A stretch of 64,000 nucleotides of DNA from Podocnemis expansa. Its lineage: Eukaryota > Chordata > Testudines > Podocnemididae. Location of the stretch: positions 338,075 to 402,074 of the forward strand of contig ML681992.1 of assembly GCA_007922195.1 (NCBI GenBank), read 5' to 3'. Shown piece by piece: positions 47,118 to 58,233 of this stretch; position 1 is the stretch's first letter, and the number at the start of each line of letters is the position of its first letter. Both the position numbers and the translations under genes were made by a program. The notes beneath the pieces were generated by a model. That model made no database searches and was not told where the DNA came from. It worked only from the letters and a program-made list of their open reading frames with translations.

Positions 47118-49362
47118 TTACTTATCATACAGCTTCTCCACAAACTGGACCTTTCATCTGAAAAACAAAACCCATTTTCCGAAGAGAGATGATATACTGG
47201 TGCAGATACAATTACTAAGCCCCCAGTACTGCTCACATTAAAATCAACAGAAAAACAGTAATTGATTCAGTAGGAGCAGAATTGGACTCTTGGGCTTCAT
47301 TCCTGTAATGATTTACATGTGGATGAACTACTGTGCCTATACAAAGTCAACTGAAAGTTTTCAACCTTGGTCTACATAAATCTACCACCCATTTTGTTAC
47401 TGAAGAATTCATAGGAAACAACAAATGAATATCATTACCTTTTTTAATTACATTTGAAAATGGTTCCCTCCTTTGGTATCTCTATCTTTACATGTAATTT
47501 GTTGTAAAAACCCATCTAAAACAGATTTACTAAATGCCTCATATTAATATTTAGTGCCCAGTCACACTTACCATTCACAGTTCAATTTTTTTCATAAAAG
47601 GCAACTTAGGAATAAATATGAGCCAATTGAATGAGTTGCTTCTTTGATTAATAGAACCCCTCATCCAGACATGATGACAAATGCAAACTTCTAAGTAGTT
47701 CTCTGCATGATTACAAAATAAGCAATACAAATGACTGACTAAATTTGCTTACTAATCTTCTTGTAGTCTGACCTCGACCTGGCTTGAAGTATATAACATA
47801 TTGCTGCAGAATATACTACAATACAAAATCTGTCTTTTGCCCCTTTTCTATAAATGCACTTGTTTAGATTATTAGGGCTAACCTTCCTAATTCCACTTTT
47901 TTTTTTTCAGTCTTTCAGAATTCCATTACACTTTCAGGTTACCTTTTATAGTGAAGCCTGCAGACCCTGTCCTCTGTTTTCTATAGAAAATCTGAGAAAC
48001 TCAGATCCATGTTCAAACAGTTTCTTTTAAAAACAACAACAACAACAACAAAATGTCCAAGACTGCATCTTTATACAGATCAATGTCCAATTATAAGCAG
48101 AGTCACTGTGGTAAAAGGTCAGGAAAAGAAGTAATCTTTCTGGCATTTATTACTTGGAAAACAAGGCCTTGTGTGAGGTCAACCCTCCAATACATACAGA
48201 ATAAATTATACTGCAGCATTATAAATATTGTACACAACAAAAATTATATTGCAATCTCAACATGATCAGAAAAATGAAGTAGAGTGTGTATTTGCTGATG
48301 AATGTGCTATGGATCAGCCTGTGCTACAGGCAAAATTCTAGTTCCAGTTAATCACCAATTAATAAAAAAGCTTGTAATGTATTTCTGCTTAATTATAAAT
48401 ATAGCTTCTCATTAAGAATGACTTAATTAATCAATTTTTAAATATCCTTAACATTTTGAATCACTTTCCACACAACAAACTAAAATGAATAGTGGATATG
48501 TGACAGTAAATTCAAAAGAATTAATTTGTTCATTTCTTCCTTGCTTTTGAGACTACAGACAAAACACAAACACACATGATGCTGAAGCATTCAGTTTGGC
48601 TGACATTGACAGCAAATGTCAGATTTCTTTTGAAACAGAATACATCGTAATTAGTGAAAAAGATTTGAAAAAGAACAAACTGGACACTGACTTTGAGAAA
48701 CCAAATATGCTTATTTATTGGAGTATATACTTATAGAGCAATTCTTGTATAAATCATTGTAGCAGCTTCATAGACACTTATCTGAGTCTTTCTCACCATG
48801 TGAATGAAATTATTATACTGAAAATTGTATGATGCCATTATTGGACACTTCACTTATATTGCAATGAATAGTGAATTCAATACTACAGAAAGGAAAACAT
48901 AGCCATAAACTGAAAATTTCTTCTGACCAATTTTACTCCTTTTCTATTTCTCAGATCTTTTCCTATGCCCCACTTCATACTATGTAAACAATGGAAATTA
49001 CTGGATGCTATTTTGTCTATTGTTGTAGTCATATCTAATTTTTTCAGGCAAACCTAGGCACAAATACTGTACACTATACCTTAAAAAATGTCCATGAAAA
49101 CAAAGTATGCTTTAATAGTTTTGGAAAAGTACTAATTTTAAAATGATTACTAAATTCTTCTTTGGCATAAAAAAGGGTATTGCAGTTTAAGATTTATACG
49201 TAAAGATAGTGAACATTCTTTGCTTGGGGCCACAATTTACTGTTTCTTCTGATAGTATTATCAATGAGCTATTCCACCATGATAAAATCTAGTTGTAGCA
49301 CTAATAGGTTGCTAATGATTACTTAAGATTTACACTTTGTAGGCATTGGAAGCTTCACTCAC
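47118..49362. other. AT-rich noncoding intron DNA downstream of the protocadherin exon
   Basis: No C-terminal protocadherin exon found. An (AAC)n run lies at 48033-48051. AT-rich stretches with ATTAAT/TTAATTAA (48400-48450) are unassigned. Confidence 0.5.
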
Positions 49363-49535
49363 CTTGCTCAAGTGGCTGGCTTTTAGTTGAAGTAGTTTTC
49401 ATCTTGAGTGCCTCCCTAACAGACATGTCACAGCAGGAGCCTTTGTTAGTGTCTTGGTCACTGTCAGCCTGATCACTGTCCCCATGCCCGCTGTCCCTCA
49501 AGCTGGCTCTTTCTGGGTCCTTGAATGTGGAGCTA
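49363..49535 (-). CDS. PCDH17: Protocadherin (delta-2) exon carrying conserved cytoplasmic motif 1, 173 bp
   Basis: The minus-strand exon begins after TATTTCAG and ends at the donor GTGAGT. Spliced to the 59-bp exon it completes a serine and continues SSTFKDPERASL, then the acidic stretch RDSGHGDSDQADSDQ, then GSCCDMSVREALKMK and SQPLEQ, ending one base into the next codon. The SGHGDSDQ...DTNKGSCCDMSVREALKMK block is a hallmark of the cytoplasmic tail of non-clustered protocadherins. The reading frame is fully open, with no substitutions that suggest decay, unlike everything else in the window. The following C-terminal exon, which should hold a Cys-rich CM2 motif, is not found between 1 and 49362, so the downstream intron is at least 49 kb. 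PCDH17 is favoured; the paralogues PCDH10 and PCDH19 are the alternatives. Confidence 0.78.
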
Positions 49536-49560
49536 CTGAAATACATATTTAAAAAAAAAT

Positions 49561-49600
<40 letters not shown>

Positions 49601-49702
49601 TAGTTGTATTTACTTGTTCCAATTTGAATTGTACTCTCTGGCAAAGCAATTTTGACAAGAATGCAAATGGGGAAGCCGAGAAAGTTATTTAACAGGCCTT
49701 AC
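49536..49702 (-). other. Short protocadherin intron (167 bp) with a microsatellite polypyrimidine tract
   Basis: The intron runs GTAAGG...TATTTCAG on the minus strand. A (GA)n run on the plus strand (49566-49600) and an adjacent A-rich block read as (TC)n plus poly-T in the transcript, ending about 20 nt before the acceptor. The polypyrimidine tract of this acceptor is therefore largely simple repeat. Confidence 0.75.
49566..49600. repeat. (GA)n microsatellite
   Basis: About 17 GA units with one AAG interruption near 49592. It lies inside the short protocadherin intron, next to an A-rich tract at 49550-49566. Confidence 0.95.
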
Positions 49703-49761
49703 CTTTGAACAAACTGCTGCCTGCTGCCCATGTAATTGGGCTCTGCGGGAAAATTGTCTGT
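49703..49761 (-). CDS. PCDH17: Protocadherin (delta-2) internal coding exon, 59 bp
   Basis: On the minus strand this 59-bp exon reads TDNFPAEPNYMGSRQQFVQ and then two bases (AG) of a split serine codon. It is preceded by a pyrimidine-rich tract ending in TTTCACAG and followed by the donor GTAAGG. It opens at codon phase 0 and closes at phase 2, which matches the next exon exactly. The residues are the cytoplasmic linker just before the conserved motif 1 of delta-2 protocadherins (PCDH10/17/19 group). These are single-pass cadherin adhesion proteins acting at neuronal membranes. No ectodomain exon is in the window, so the intron upstream exceeds 14 kb. The family is very likely. The choice of PCDH17 rests on remembered resemblance of the joined sequence and could be wrong between close paralogues. 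Confidence 0.72.
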
Positions 49762-51540
49762 CTGTGAAAGAGAAGGAAAAAAATACATATAGTTGTACAG
49801 TGGACAAATCTCCTGCAGAGCAACATGATTTCCTAGAGGAGAAATGATTAATAATTCAAAAAAATCCCTTAATCTTCAGATTTGTACATTTTAATTAAAT
49901 TGGAAAATGCTGGCATGTAATTATGTACTCAGAACAATTAAATGATTCCGGTCCGCAAATTACCTGCTAAAATAAACAATGAGGCTCCAATAAGTGGTAT
50001 TCTCTGTCAGTAACCTGACAGATGACACTGTTTATGTTTTTTCATTAGTTAGAGATTAAGACTGATGGTTATTAGAGAGGAAAGAAAAAAATTACTTAAC
50101 TTTTGCATATTACGAAAGTGAATTATTCAATAACACTCATTTTTAACTTAGTTACATGACTCTGATGCCCTTACTGCTGAATACAATTCAATTTAAACTA
50201 GTACACTTCTTTGGAGTTACAAAAAATAATAGTTTAAGAATGTTTGTGACTTATACATTTTTTTTTAAATATTATGGGGAACAAAAGCATTCTTAATGCA
50301 CATGTTTGATTCTGCCTCTCTAATTCTCTTCAGAATTAATAGATGTTTCTGAACAATAGGGATTATTCACAAACAATAACATTAAATTGTTACTATTACC
50401 AAATATTTTTTAAAGGAGATTAAAGTCTATGATAAGTATTTTTAGCAGTATGAGCTAAGTAACTGTAGAACAGGAGTATTTACAGCATGCAGACTGACAT
50501 GGAGTTCTGCCAAAGGGAACTGAATTCCCCTTGTATCATCAATTAAGAGTTCTTTGGGAGAAAGAGAGAAAGAGAGGGAGACTGTATCTTTCATAAAACA
50601 CCATATACATTCACACACGTCACTTCTTCTTGCAGCTGACTTCGTGACAAAGCTTCTACTGTTTTCTGAAACACTTCATACCATGCCATTATGCTCCTCA
50701 GCAATGAGCTCCGCAACAGCATGTAGCGTATAAGTATCAGTTACACAGGGAACACTCAATTAACGAAGCAGAAGGCCCAAGGTAAGGTTTAATGTTGCAG
50801 GACAAGTGTTTACATAAATGACTAGTCTCCTAAAGATTTGTTTTCCCTATACTCTCCCAACTTAATTTCTCAGGTCTCTTTGATGTTATATGCAACCGCT
50901 GAAGATCTACTGTTATAAGAATAATTTGCTGTTGTTTGTAGCTTCCAAGGGATACTGGAAGAATCGGAGAGTTGGACGCTACATCATAACTGACTATGCT
51001 GGTTGCTGCAATGAACTTTCAAGCAACTGTGATTCTCCTATTATATGCAAAATAAACTTAGCTATGTAACTTATGGTTTATTTTTCTTAAATTACAGATA
51101 GGGGGAGGGGGGACTCTCATCTCACCCACCAGCTAATGAAGAGTATTTACAGTGCTGTTCCTTCCTGCCCCCCTTATTGCTTATTAACTCTTTGGCACAG
51201 ACAGCTAATACAGTATTATCAGGCATTTTGTATTAACATTTGAAGCAGTTTCAAATTCCAGATTTGGCATACAGCACACTGTGTATGCTGATTTCAGATT
51301 AATCTGATTTTGCCAATGTAAGTGCTTTCTTTTATGATGCGAAGGAATGTAAATTACGTCTGACAACAAAATCAGACTTTTGCTCCCCCATTTAAAAAAA
51401 AATAATAAGTTTTATGTCTCAGGCCTTCACAATGCTTTTCAATTATAAATTCATATAGAAACTGATTTTATTAACATCTAAGAAGATAAAATGAAATTCT
51501 GTAGTAGGCAATATCAAATTCTTAGATATAATCTCAGAGA
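49762..51540. other. Noncoding intron DNA upstream of the 59-bp exon
   Basis: The segment just upstream (49800-50040) is AT-rich, of balanced complexity and free of repeats, a plausible splicing or conserved region. No further exon could be supported. Confidence 0.4.
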
Positions 51541-51544
51541 AGGG

Positions 51545-51805
51545 AAGAAATGTAGCCTAGAGAATTGGAACTTCAGTGTTCTAGGTTCTAATCCCACTTC
51601 TTTGCAATTGACTTTTCGTGTGACTTTGGATAAGTCTCTTGGAACGAGATTTTCAGAGCTCAGCCCTCACTATTAGGACTAGCCTTTGAAAAGTGCTCAC
51701 AATAGTCATTGCAGGGACCTGATCATTTTTGAAAATCCAGCCACTTCATTTAGGTGCCTAAACAGAAGTAGTTTTGTGAGTGGTCATTTTGAAAACCTGG
51801 TCCTT
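51545..51805 (+). mobile_element. MIR-type CORE-SINE relic
   Basis: A B-box-like GGTTCTAATCCCAC is followed by GTGTGACTTTGGATAAGTCTC, the equivalent of the MIR stretch TGTGACCTTGGGCAAGTCAC, and then old-repeat sequence ending near TTAGGTGCCTAAA. It is strongly diverged. Confidence 0.6.
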
Positions 51806-53900
51806 CGTATCTACCATTAAAAAAAAAAGAAGTCTTTGCTAACAGTTTATTTATATTAAACTTGCTATTGAATATGTAGGTTATAATGTAAGCATATGAA
51901 GTTTTAAAGGTGTTAACAGTTTTAAAAGAGGCATTTAAAGGAATTAAAATGAAATGTATGGAATGAGGAAAGGAAGATAAATATTTAAATATTGCGATAT
52001 TTTATATCCACTCTTAAATGTTCACATGTGGAATATCACATTACATATCTCAAAACAACATTAATTCTGCCCACATATGTGTGCTCAACCTCAGCCTACA
52101 GATCAGACATACTTTTATACTCACTCACACTAAACTACATATATTCTGAAAACAGTCCACAAATGCTCACAAATCACAGCTCAGCCGTCCACCACACTGT
52201 ATATGGCTAATGGAGCCAGTCACAGATCATCTTCCAGAACCCATTCATCGAAACTATTGCTGTCCAGAGACACCAACCTCTTGTTCTTATCCATGTTACT
52301 CAGAGATTTGCCTACTCCTGACCCAGCTATCTATTCTGCTCAGGAGAAAACCCAGAATCAACACTGTTCCCAGCTGTCCTTCCACCATGAGGCAAAAAAA
52401 TCCAATGTTACCTCACTGAGTATATCTATATAGAGTGGCTAGTTCAATATAATTTCCATTTTTATCTTCCTAATTTGAACCAAAGATGTTATCTTACAGA
52501 TTCAGATCACATACTGAATTCAGCTCACTCCACCTTACATCTGTTGCCTGCAGACAGCATAATACCCTGTTCAAACTTCCTGTTTAGATTTTTAGAAATG
52601 TACCAATCATACTATCTGTGTGAAGTCCCAAGAAATAATAATCAATTCAGAATAGGTCAGTTGTGCAAACTTCCCAGTCTCTTTTCCCTGAAGCACTCAG
52701 GGTTGTGCCTTTATTTAAAAAAAAAAAAAAATTCCTTTCCTTACACATTACTTACTTACATAGAGGAAGAGCGAGCCAGGATGGCTAGCCTCTATTACAC
52801 TTTCATTTATAATCTGAAGACTAGTACCAATGGAAAAAGTGAGAAGATGGCTTCTCTTCTTTCTTTTCTGATCCTGGGATCACCTGAAGGTAACTGATCC
52901 CTGGTGTAAGACAAAACAGTCCCAACACCAAACACTGTGGTATATCAGTCCCATATAACACATCAGCCCTATACAACACATATGCATTAGCCCTATATAA
53001 CAGAATTGCCAGTGTTCTGGCTACACCTCTTTCAACCTCTAGTGCCAAGAGGGATAAGAACATGGTGCATATAGTAGACTACACAAGATTTATATCACCT
53101 AGGGAATTATCTGCTGAAGGGGAAACTAAGTTGACTGTTTGAGCGAGCTATCATCTGCTTTGCACTGACAGAGAAGCACAGAGGAGTTGTGGAGAAGGGA
53201 TGCATGGAGAATGGAGAATTTAGAACTATGAGTTACAAAAAGTTTAATGTTTTAGATGTTATGGTGTAAAGCATGACCCTGTTAGAGGGATGGCAGTTGG
53301 GAATATGTCATAAGAATTAAGGCTGGTTTTTTTCTTAAATATTAGCTGTGACATTTGATAAATGTACTTTATTCAAGAGGCTTCATAGAATTTTAATTAT
53401 TTACTTCTCATTTACAGTCTTCTTCAATTTTTTTGTATAAACTGCTGTTTTTGGCATACTTATATTTGAATGTAAATGTTAAAGTGAATTTGCAATTCCT
53501 TTTTTTGTTGAAAATATTTTTTCTATGCCAAGTTACAAGGGATGAGGAAAAAACAGGGTTCATAATGGAACCCTAATTGCAATCTTAACTGTGGAGTTGC
53601 TACCAAGAAACTCCATATTTAAAGTAACTCAACAATCATTTGACCGATTTTCTTCATATTATACCTAGGAGAAAAACAAACAGTTGGGTGCCGTCCAACA
53701 ATAAGACTATTATTATGAAAGAGCATACACAATTACTAGATAATCTTATGTACAGCTGCAGAACAGAATGTAAAATCCTACCCCTTCAGTTCCAGAAACA
53801 TACACCTTTAACACTTAAGCTTGGAGTCTTCACATAAAAATTAGCTACATCATGGCACTATAGGCTACAAGCAGCCACTAGAGGGCAAAATCTTTATGCA
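51806..53900. other. AT-rich noncoding intron DNA
   Basis: An A15 run lies at 52717-52731. Open frames at 52203-52897 have no recognisable domain and atypical composition. Confidence 0.45.
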
Positions 53901-53908
53901 CTCTAAAT

Positions 53909-54349
53909 CAGTAGTTCTCAACCCCTTTTGTGTTGTGGCACGGTGGCCGAGTGTGTCGCCGCAATTCAGCCCACTGCCGAAAGACACTGCCTGTCACTGA
54001 AAAAACCTCACAGAATTTTCCTCCAGTGGCATGGGGCTTCTTTCAATGGCAATGCAAGTCATAGTGGCAGGGTGCTGCCGGGGAGGGGTTTTCTGCGCCA
54101 CCCCTGAATTTGTTGTCCTCAGCAGATTTTTTGCGACTGTAGGAGCTGCCTCTTTAAGAGCCACCATCAAATGTCCCTATGGTGGAAGGGTTTTTTTCAT
54201 CATTTGGGGCTACTTTTCTTTGAGCCACTACTGAAAGTGCTAGCGGTGGAGGGAGCCTCAGCCTGTGGCAGACGAGGGATGTCCTGTGTTGCATATGATT
54301 GGGAGGGCTGCCAACTCTGTTCTCATACTAAAAGGGTTGAGAACCCCTG
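53909..54349. mobile_element. hAT (Charlie-like) element with target duplication (441 bp)
   Basis: Ends CAGTAGTTCTCAACCCCTTT and, inverted, CAGGGGTTCTCAACCCTTTT. Flanking 8-mers CTCTAAAT (53901-53908) and TTCTAAAT (54350-54357) match at 7 of 8. The interior is non-coding, with internal repeats around TTTCTTTGAGCCAC and TCTTTAAGAGCCAC. Confidence 0.85.
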
Positions 54350-55322
54350 TTCTAAATACCCACTGATAATAAATCCTAAACATTACGCTTTAAGACTAAG
54401 ATTTTCAAAGGTGATTAAGAGAGTATGTTCCCACTCGCTTTGATTTAAATAATTTGGGTGCCTAACTCACTTGGGTTGTATTGACAATCCCAGACTAAAT
54501 GAGCAAATGTTCAAACAAAATGTAACACTGATTAGAGTTGGCACAAAACATTTTCATCAAACTTCATCTTAAATATTTTCACCAAATGAATTAGTCATTC
54601 CACTTTATTCTGCACAGCTTCAGTTCTAAGAAATGAATGGCTTTTTAGAAACCTAACCACAAGCAAATTTGTTTTGTTGTACTTTGACTACCCAAAATCT
54701 TTTTGTCTTATTAGCTGCAGATATTATTGATGCCATACTATATGCCCATATCCCTTGCTATCCTTTAAACTCATTTACATGGAACACTCTTATTTATGCA
54801 GTTTTATTAACTGTAATGGGATTTTAATTATTTGAGTAGGTAAGTGAAGGATAAGAACTCAAGTGACACTGGTAGTACACAAAGAGAGTAACATAGTCAA
54901 ACTTTAAGAAGAGTGGAGTTACACCAACAGATAATCTGGTCTTTTGTGTCTGGATAAGAAGGAAGACAAAAAAATCAGACAAAACATATTCTTAATAAAC
55001 ACCATTTATGCGTATCAGGATTTTAGATGTTACACCAGAAGCAGTTCCCATGATCATTTTAATTCCTGGGAAATCGTTTAATTGGTCAGCTTGTGTGTGA
55101 ATTACATGTTGAATCAATGTTCAAGCATCAGAACTGACCTTTCATTTTTAATTATCAGAACTGTCCACAGAACCATTGGATAGTCAGGCCTAGTTGGAGC
55201 AGTCATGATGGAGCTCTTCTGCATGCTGTGTTTCTACACCAGATTCAAATGTATTTGGGCAGAGAGGTGACTGCATCTTACCGACATCAGGAATTCCCAT
55301 ACATGGACTGCCGGGAGACAAT
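54350..55322. other. AT-rich noncoding intron DNA
   Basis: Nothing recognised apart from a weak GGAGTTACACCAACAGATAA ancient-repeat trace near 54913. Confidence 0.5.
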
Positions 55323-55793
55323 GGCTATGTTTACATTTACAAGTTATTAAAAAAAAAGGAGGCTTAATTCAAAATAACTTATTCCCTGGCCAAGGAAGCA
55401 TTTTATTATATTGAATTAAGCAGTTCCTCAATTCAAAATAAGGAACCACTAATTTGATATAATAAAACCTCCTTTTACTTTGACGTATTGCTTACTTTGT
55501 AGTTATTATTTCAAATAAAGCAATTTTAAGCTGTAGAACAGGCTTAATTTGAACTAATTTCCCTATTCTTTTGCCTGCCTTCCCCTATGTCAAATTAGAG
55601 AGTCTAGTGAAGACTCTCTACTTTGAATTAATAAAGGCCACTTTATTTTGAATTAGAGAGTCTTCACTGCACTCCTAATTCAAAATAATAACTTCAAAGT
55701 AGTGCTAATTCAAAATAATAACTTTGATTTAAATTTGAAGCAGTTATTTCAAATTAACTACTTTGAATTAATTTTGGAAGTATAGATGTAGCC
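55323..55793. mobile_element. MITE copy 8, AATTCAAAATAA-array type (471 bp)
   Basis: Ends GGCTATGTTTACATTTACAA and, inverted, GGCTACATCTATACTTCC. The interior is made of TAATTCAAAATAA and TTATTTCAAATTAA units plus a direct repeat of AATTAGAGAGTCT (near 55595 and 55660). CpG at the palindrome centres is almost completely lost, suggesting an older copy. Confidence 0.7.
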
Positions 55794-56526
55794 AGTGACT
55801 AATCTGACGCTTGGAGTAGCCAGTCCAAGGGGCTATATTAATGAACCATGGCCAGCCCAGGAAATAAATTACAACACCCACCTTCTCACCAAAATCCTGC
55901 AAAGGACAACTATTTAGCATCATTAGATTTTGGAGGTTTTATCTGGAATTCAAGTTGTTTGCTGAGTAAAATTAACCAATACAGTACATTAGACAGGGAT
56001 CCAGCATGATGATAACAAAGTACTGCTGAAGAGCACCCATACAAATATCACTAATAGAAACATTGGCCTGATAGAATTTTAAATTGTATGCTATGAAACA
56101 AAACTACTTGTTCACATAGGTACCCATTGGGATCTATGTACTAAGAAGATGAATATTTCAGTCTACCAATCTCTATTACTTATACAGTGTGTGGGGAACT
56201 TTGAATTCTCAGTTTTGAAATTGACAACAATTTTACCCAGAAGTTTGCAAGTTCACTAGCTAGATTCTACTATTTAATTTTACAATGACTTTTATTTGCA
56301 CAAAAAAAAATGAGTAAAAGGAAAGAAGGAAATTGAGATAAAAATAGGCTGAATAATAGTAACAACTTCCTAATGACATCCACTACTGGGATCATCTCCT
56401 AAAGAAAGATATACAAGACCTACCATTTGAAACATTTTAAACAAGAATGAATACAGTCTACGTGATATTACTTACTCAATGTAAACATTCATTTAGTGGA
56501 AGGGAAGGATAGCCTTCATGAGTTAG
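55794..56526. other. AT-rich noncoding intron DNA
   Basis: Nothing recognised. Confidence 0.5.
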
Positions 56527-56655
56527 AATCAATAGAATAGAATCAAATCACAGGGTTGAAAGGGACCTCATGAGATCATAAAGTCTAACCCCCCCCCCAG
56601 CTTGAACCCAGGACCTTCTGCATAGTAAGCAGAGGTGCTAGCCACTACACTATTC
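56527..56655 (-). mobile_element. tRNA-headed SINE with CR1-like tail
   Basis: On the minus strand an A-box-like GTAGTGGCTAGCACC is followed by a B-box-like GGTTCAAGC, the spacing of a tRNA gene. A CR1-type 3' end follows (GATCTCATGAGGTCCC, TTTCAACCCTGTGATT, with a GATTCTATTC tail). Tortoise Pol III SINEs are known to share their tail with CR1, whose machinery mobilises them. Confidence 0.7.
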
Positions 56656-58023
56656 ACAGTACTTAAAAGGCATCTTTCATTTCTAATTTCATGCTAGGGA
56701 GGAAGGGGGATCTGAAATCTATATTGGTTGAAATTCAATGTTTTTGATGTTTTATTGATGAAGACAACTACCATAATCATTCTAGAGTTCTTCTTCTTTG
56801 GGGATGATTCTCAGGAGAAAGGTATACTCTCTGTGAGTCACAATATTTGTGGGCAACCACTATTCCCCAGTAGGACATCATAGGGCAACTTCATGATACC
56901 AGTGGAATTTCCCCTCTTGAGAGCCACTTCCTTGGTATTAAGACAGATTCATGTGATCTAAACCCACCCTATCTTGGAAACCTCAGTATATCCTTTATAC
57001 GAGTACTGTATTTCCAAAGCAACCCGAATTCTGCCTTTAACATGGCACAAAATCCCACATCTGTTCATGTAAATATTTTTTACTGGTATAAATTTGGGTG
57101 TCAGTGCATGCATATGGCTTCCAAAACCATAGGTGCACATTTAAAAGCTGTTTTACAAATTAAGCCCAATATTATACTGTAATTCTTCAGACTGAAATCC
57201 ACCGTTGGTACATTTCTAATTAGCTTGCATAAGATGATTAGAAAACAAGACAGGAAAGTCAAGCTTTCAATTTAGGAGTTCTCCTCCTTGCAAAAATAAA
57301 AGTCTGAATTCACCACAATTCTAGAAAAAGTTTAGAGAAACATGGCATTCCAGTACTCTTGACAAATTGTGCCCAGAAATAACTGTCATATTAGAAGAAG
57401 ATTTATTCTAATAGCTAAAAAAGAAGACAAACATTAATCAGATTTATGAGTATTAGGTTACTAGAATATTCATAAACTTTCTCAGAATTACAGGAGCAAG
57501 TACCTCATTTGCAAAATGTATGATTCAATGCAAGTCTATTCTATGTAGGTGTTCATACCTGAAACTACTATAAAGCAAAATGTCTGTGCTGACTCTAACA
57601 TATTTTTAATTAAACGTTATCAGAAAATGAAATGGAATCTCTCTTCCCTTTATCAGACTGCCACTTAATATCTAATTCAAGCATCTTCCAATTCTCTTCT
57701 TCAAAACATTAATTCCAAGTACCCCCCCCCCCGAAACAGATCTTACATACTGGCAATCACTTCACAAGACAAAAGAACTGTTTTCTGTCAAATCTAGTTT
57801 CGAAAGAACAGACAATTGTCTTGATTTTTGTTAGAAGTTGTTTAGGCTCTATATGGAACAATGTTCCACAAAGAGAAAGAAAAGATTTCTTGGTAAATCT
57901 GATGCTCAGTATGTTTACTTGGCTTGAAGACTGAGTCCTGGCCTACAATGGCCGGAGATTTCAGCAGCAATGAAAGGGAAGGGAGATATATAAGCTACAT
58001 AAAATAACTTGTGTATCTTCCTT
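56656..58023. other. AT-rich noncoding intron DNA
   Basis: A C12 run lies at 57722-57733. Nothing else recognised. Confidence 0.5.
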
Positions 58024-58233
58024 TGATTTCCTAATGCCTATTTACAGTGGTGTCTCCACTGTTCTGAGTCACTGGGAAATGCCCTCCTGTCAACTCAATG
58101 CTACTCTTCGTGAAGTGCTGGTTTTAGTGCGTTGGCCACCAGATTGAGTGGGTCTTCACTGTCTGCTCAATCAGTTTGGAAAGAACAAACTGACAAAAGC
58201 AAATTTGCTGCTGTCAGTGTAGATCTGCCTTTA
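58024..58233. mobile_element. Truncated relative of MITE copy 6
   Basis: It shares TTTCCTAATGCCTA and GAAATGCCCT with 37288-37360 and ends in GTCAGTGTAGATCTGCC, a decayed form of the common terminus. The left end is missing. Confidence 0.5.

Noticed and set aside
1..49362. C-terminal protocadherin exon with the second cytoplasmic motif
   Set aside because: No open frame with the expected Cys-rich motif or length was found on the minus strand, so it must lie outside the window.
52203..52897. Consecutive open frames of 76 to 140 codons suggesting exons
   Set aside because: No conserved motif and no consistent splice sites in frame. Sequence is ordinary AT-rich intron with a poly-A run.
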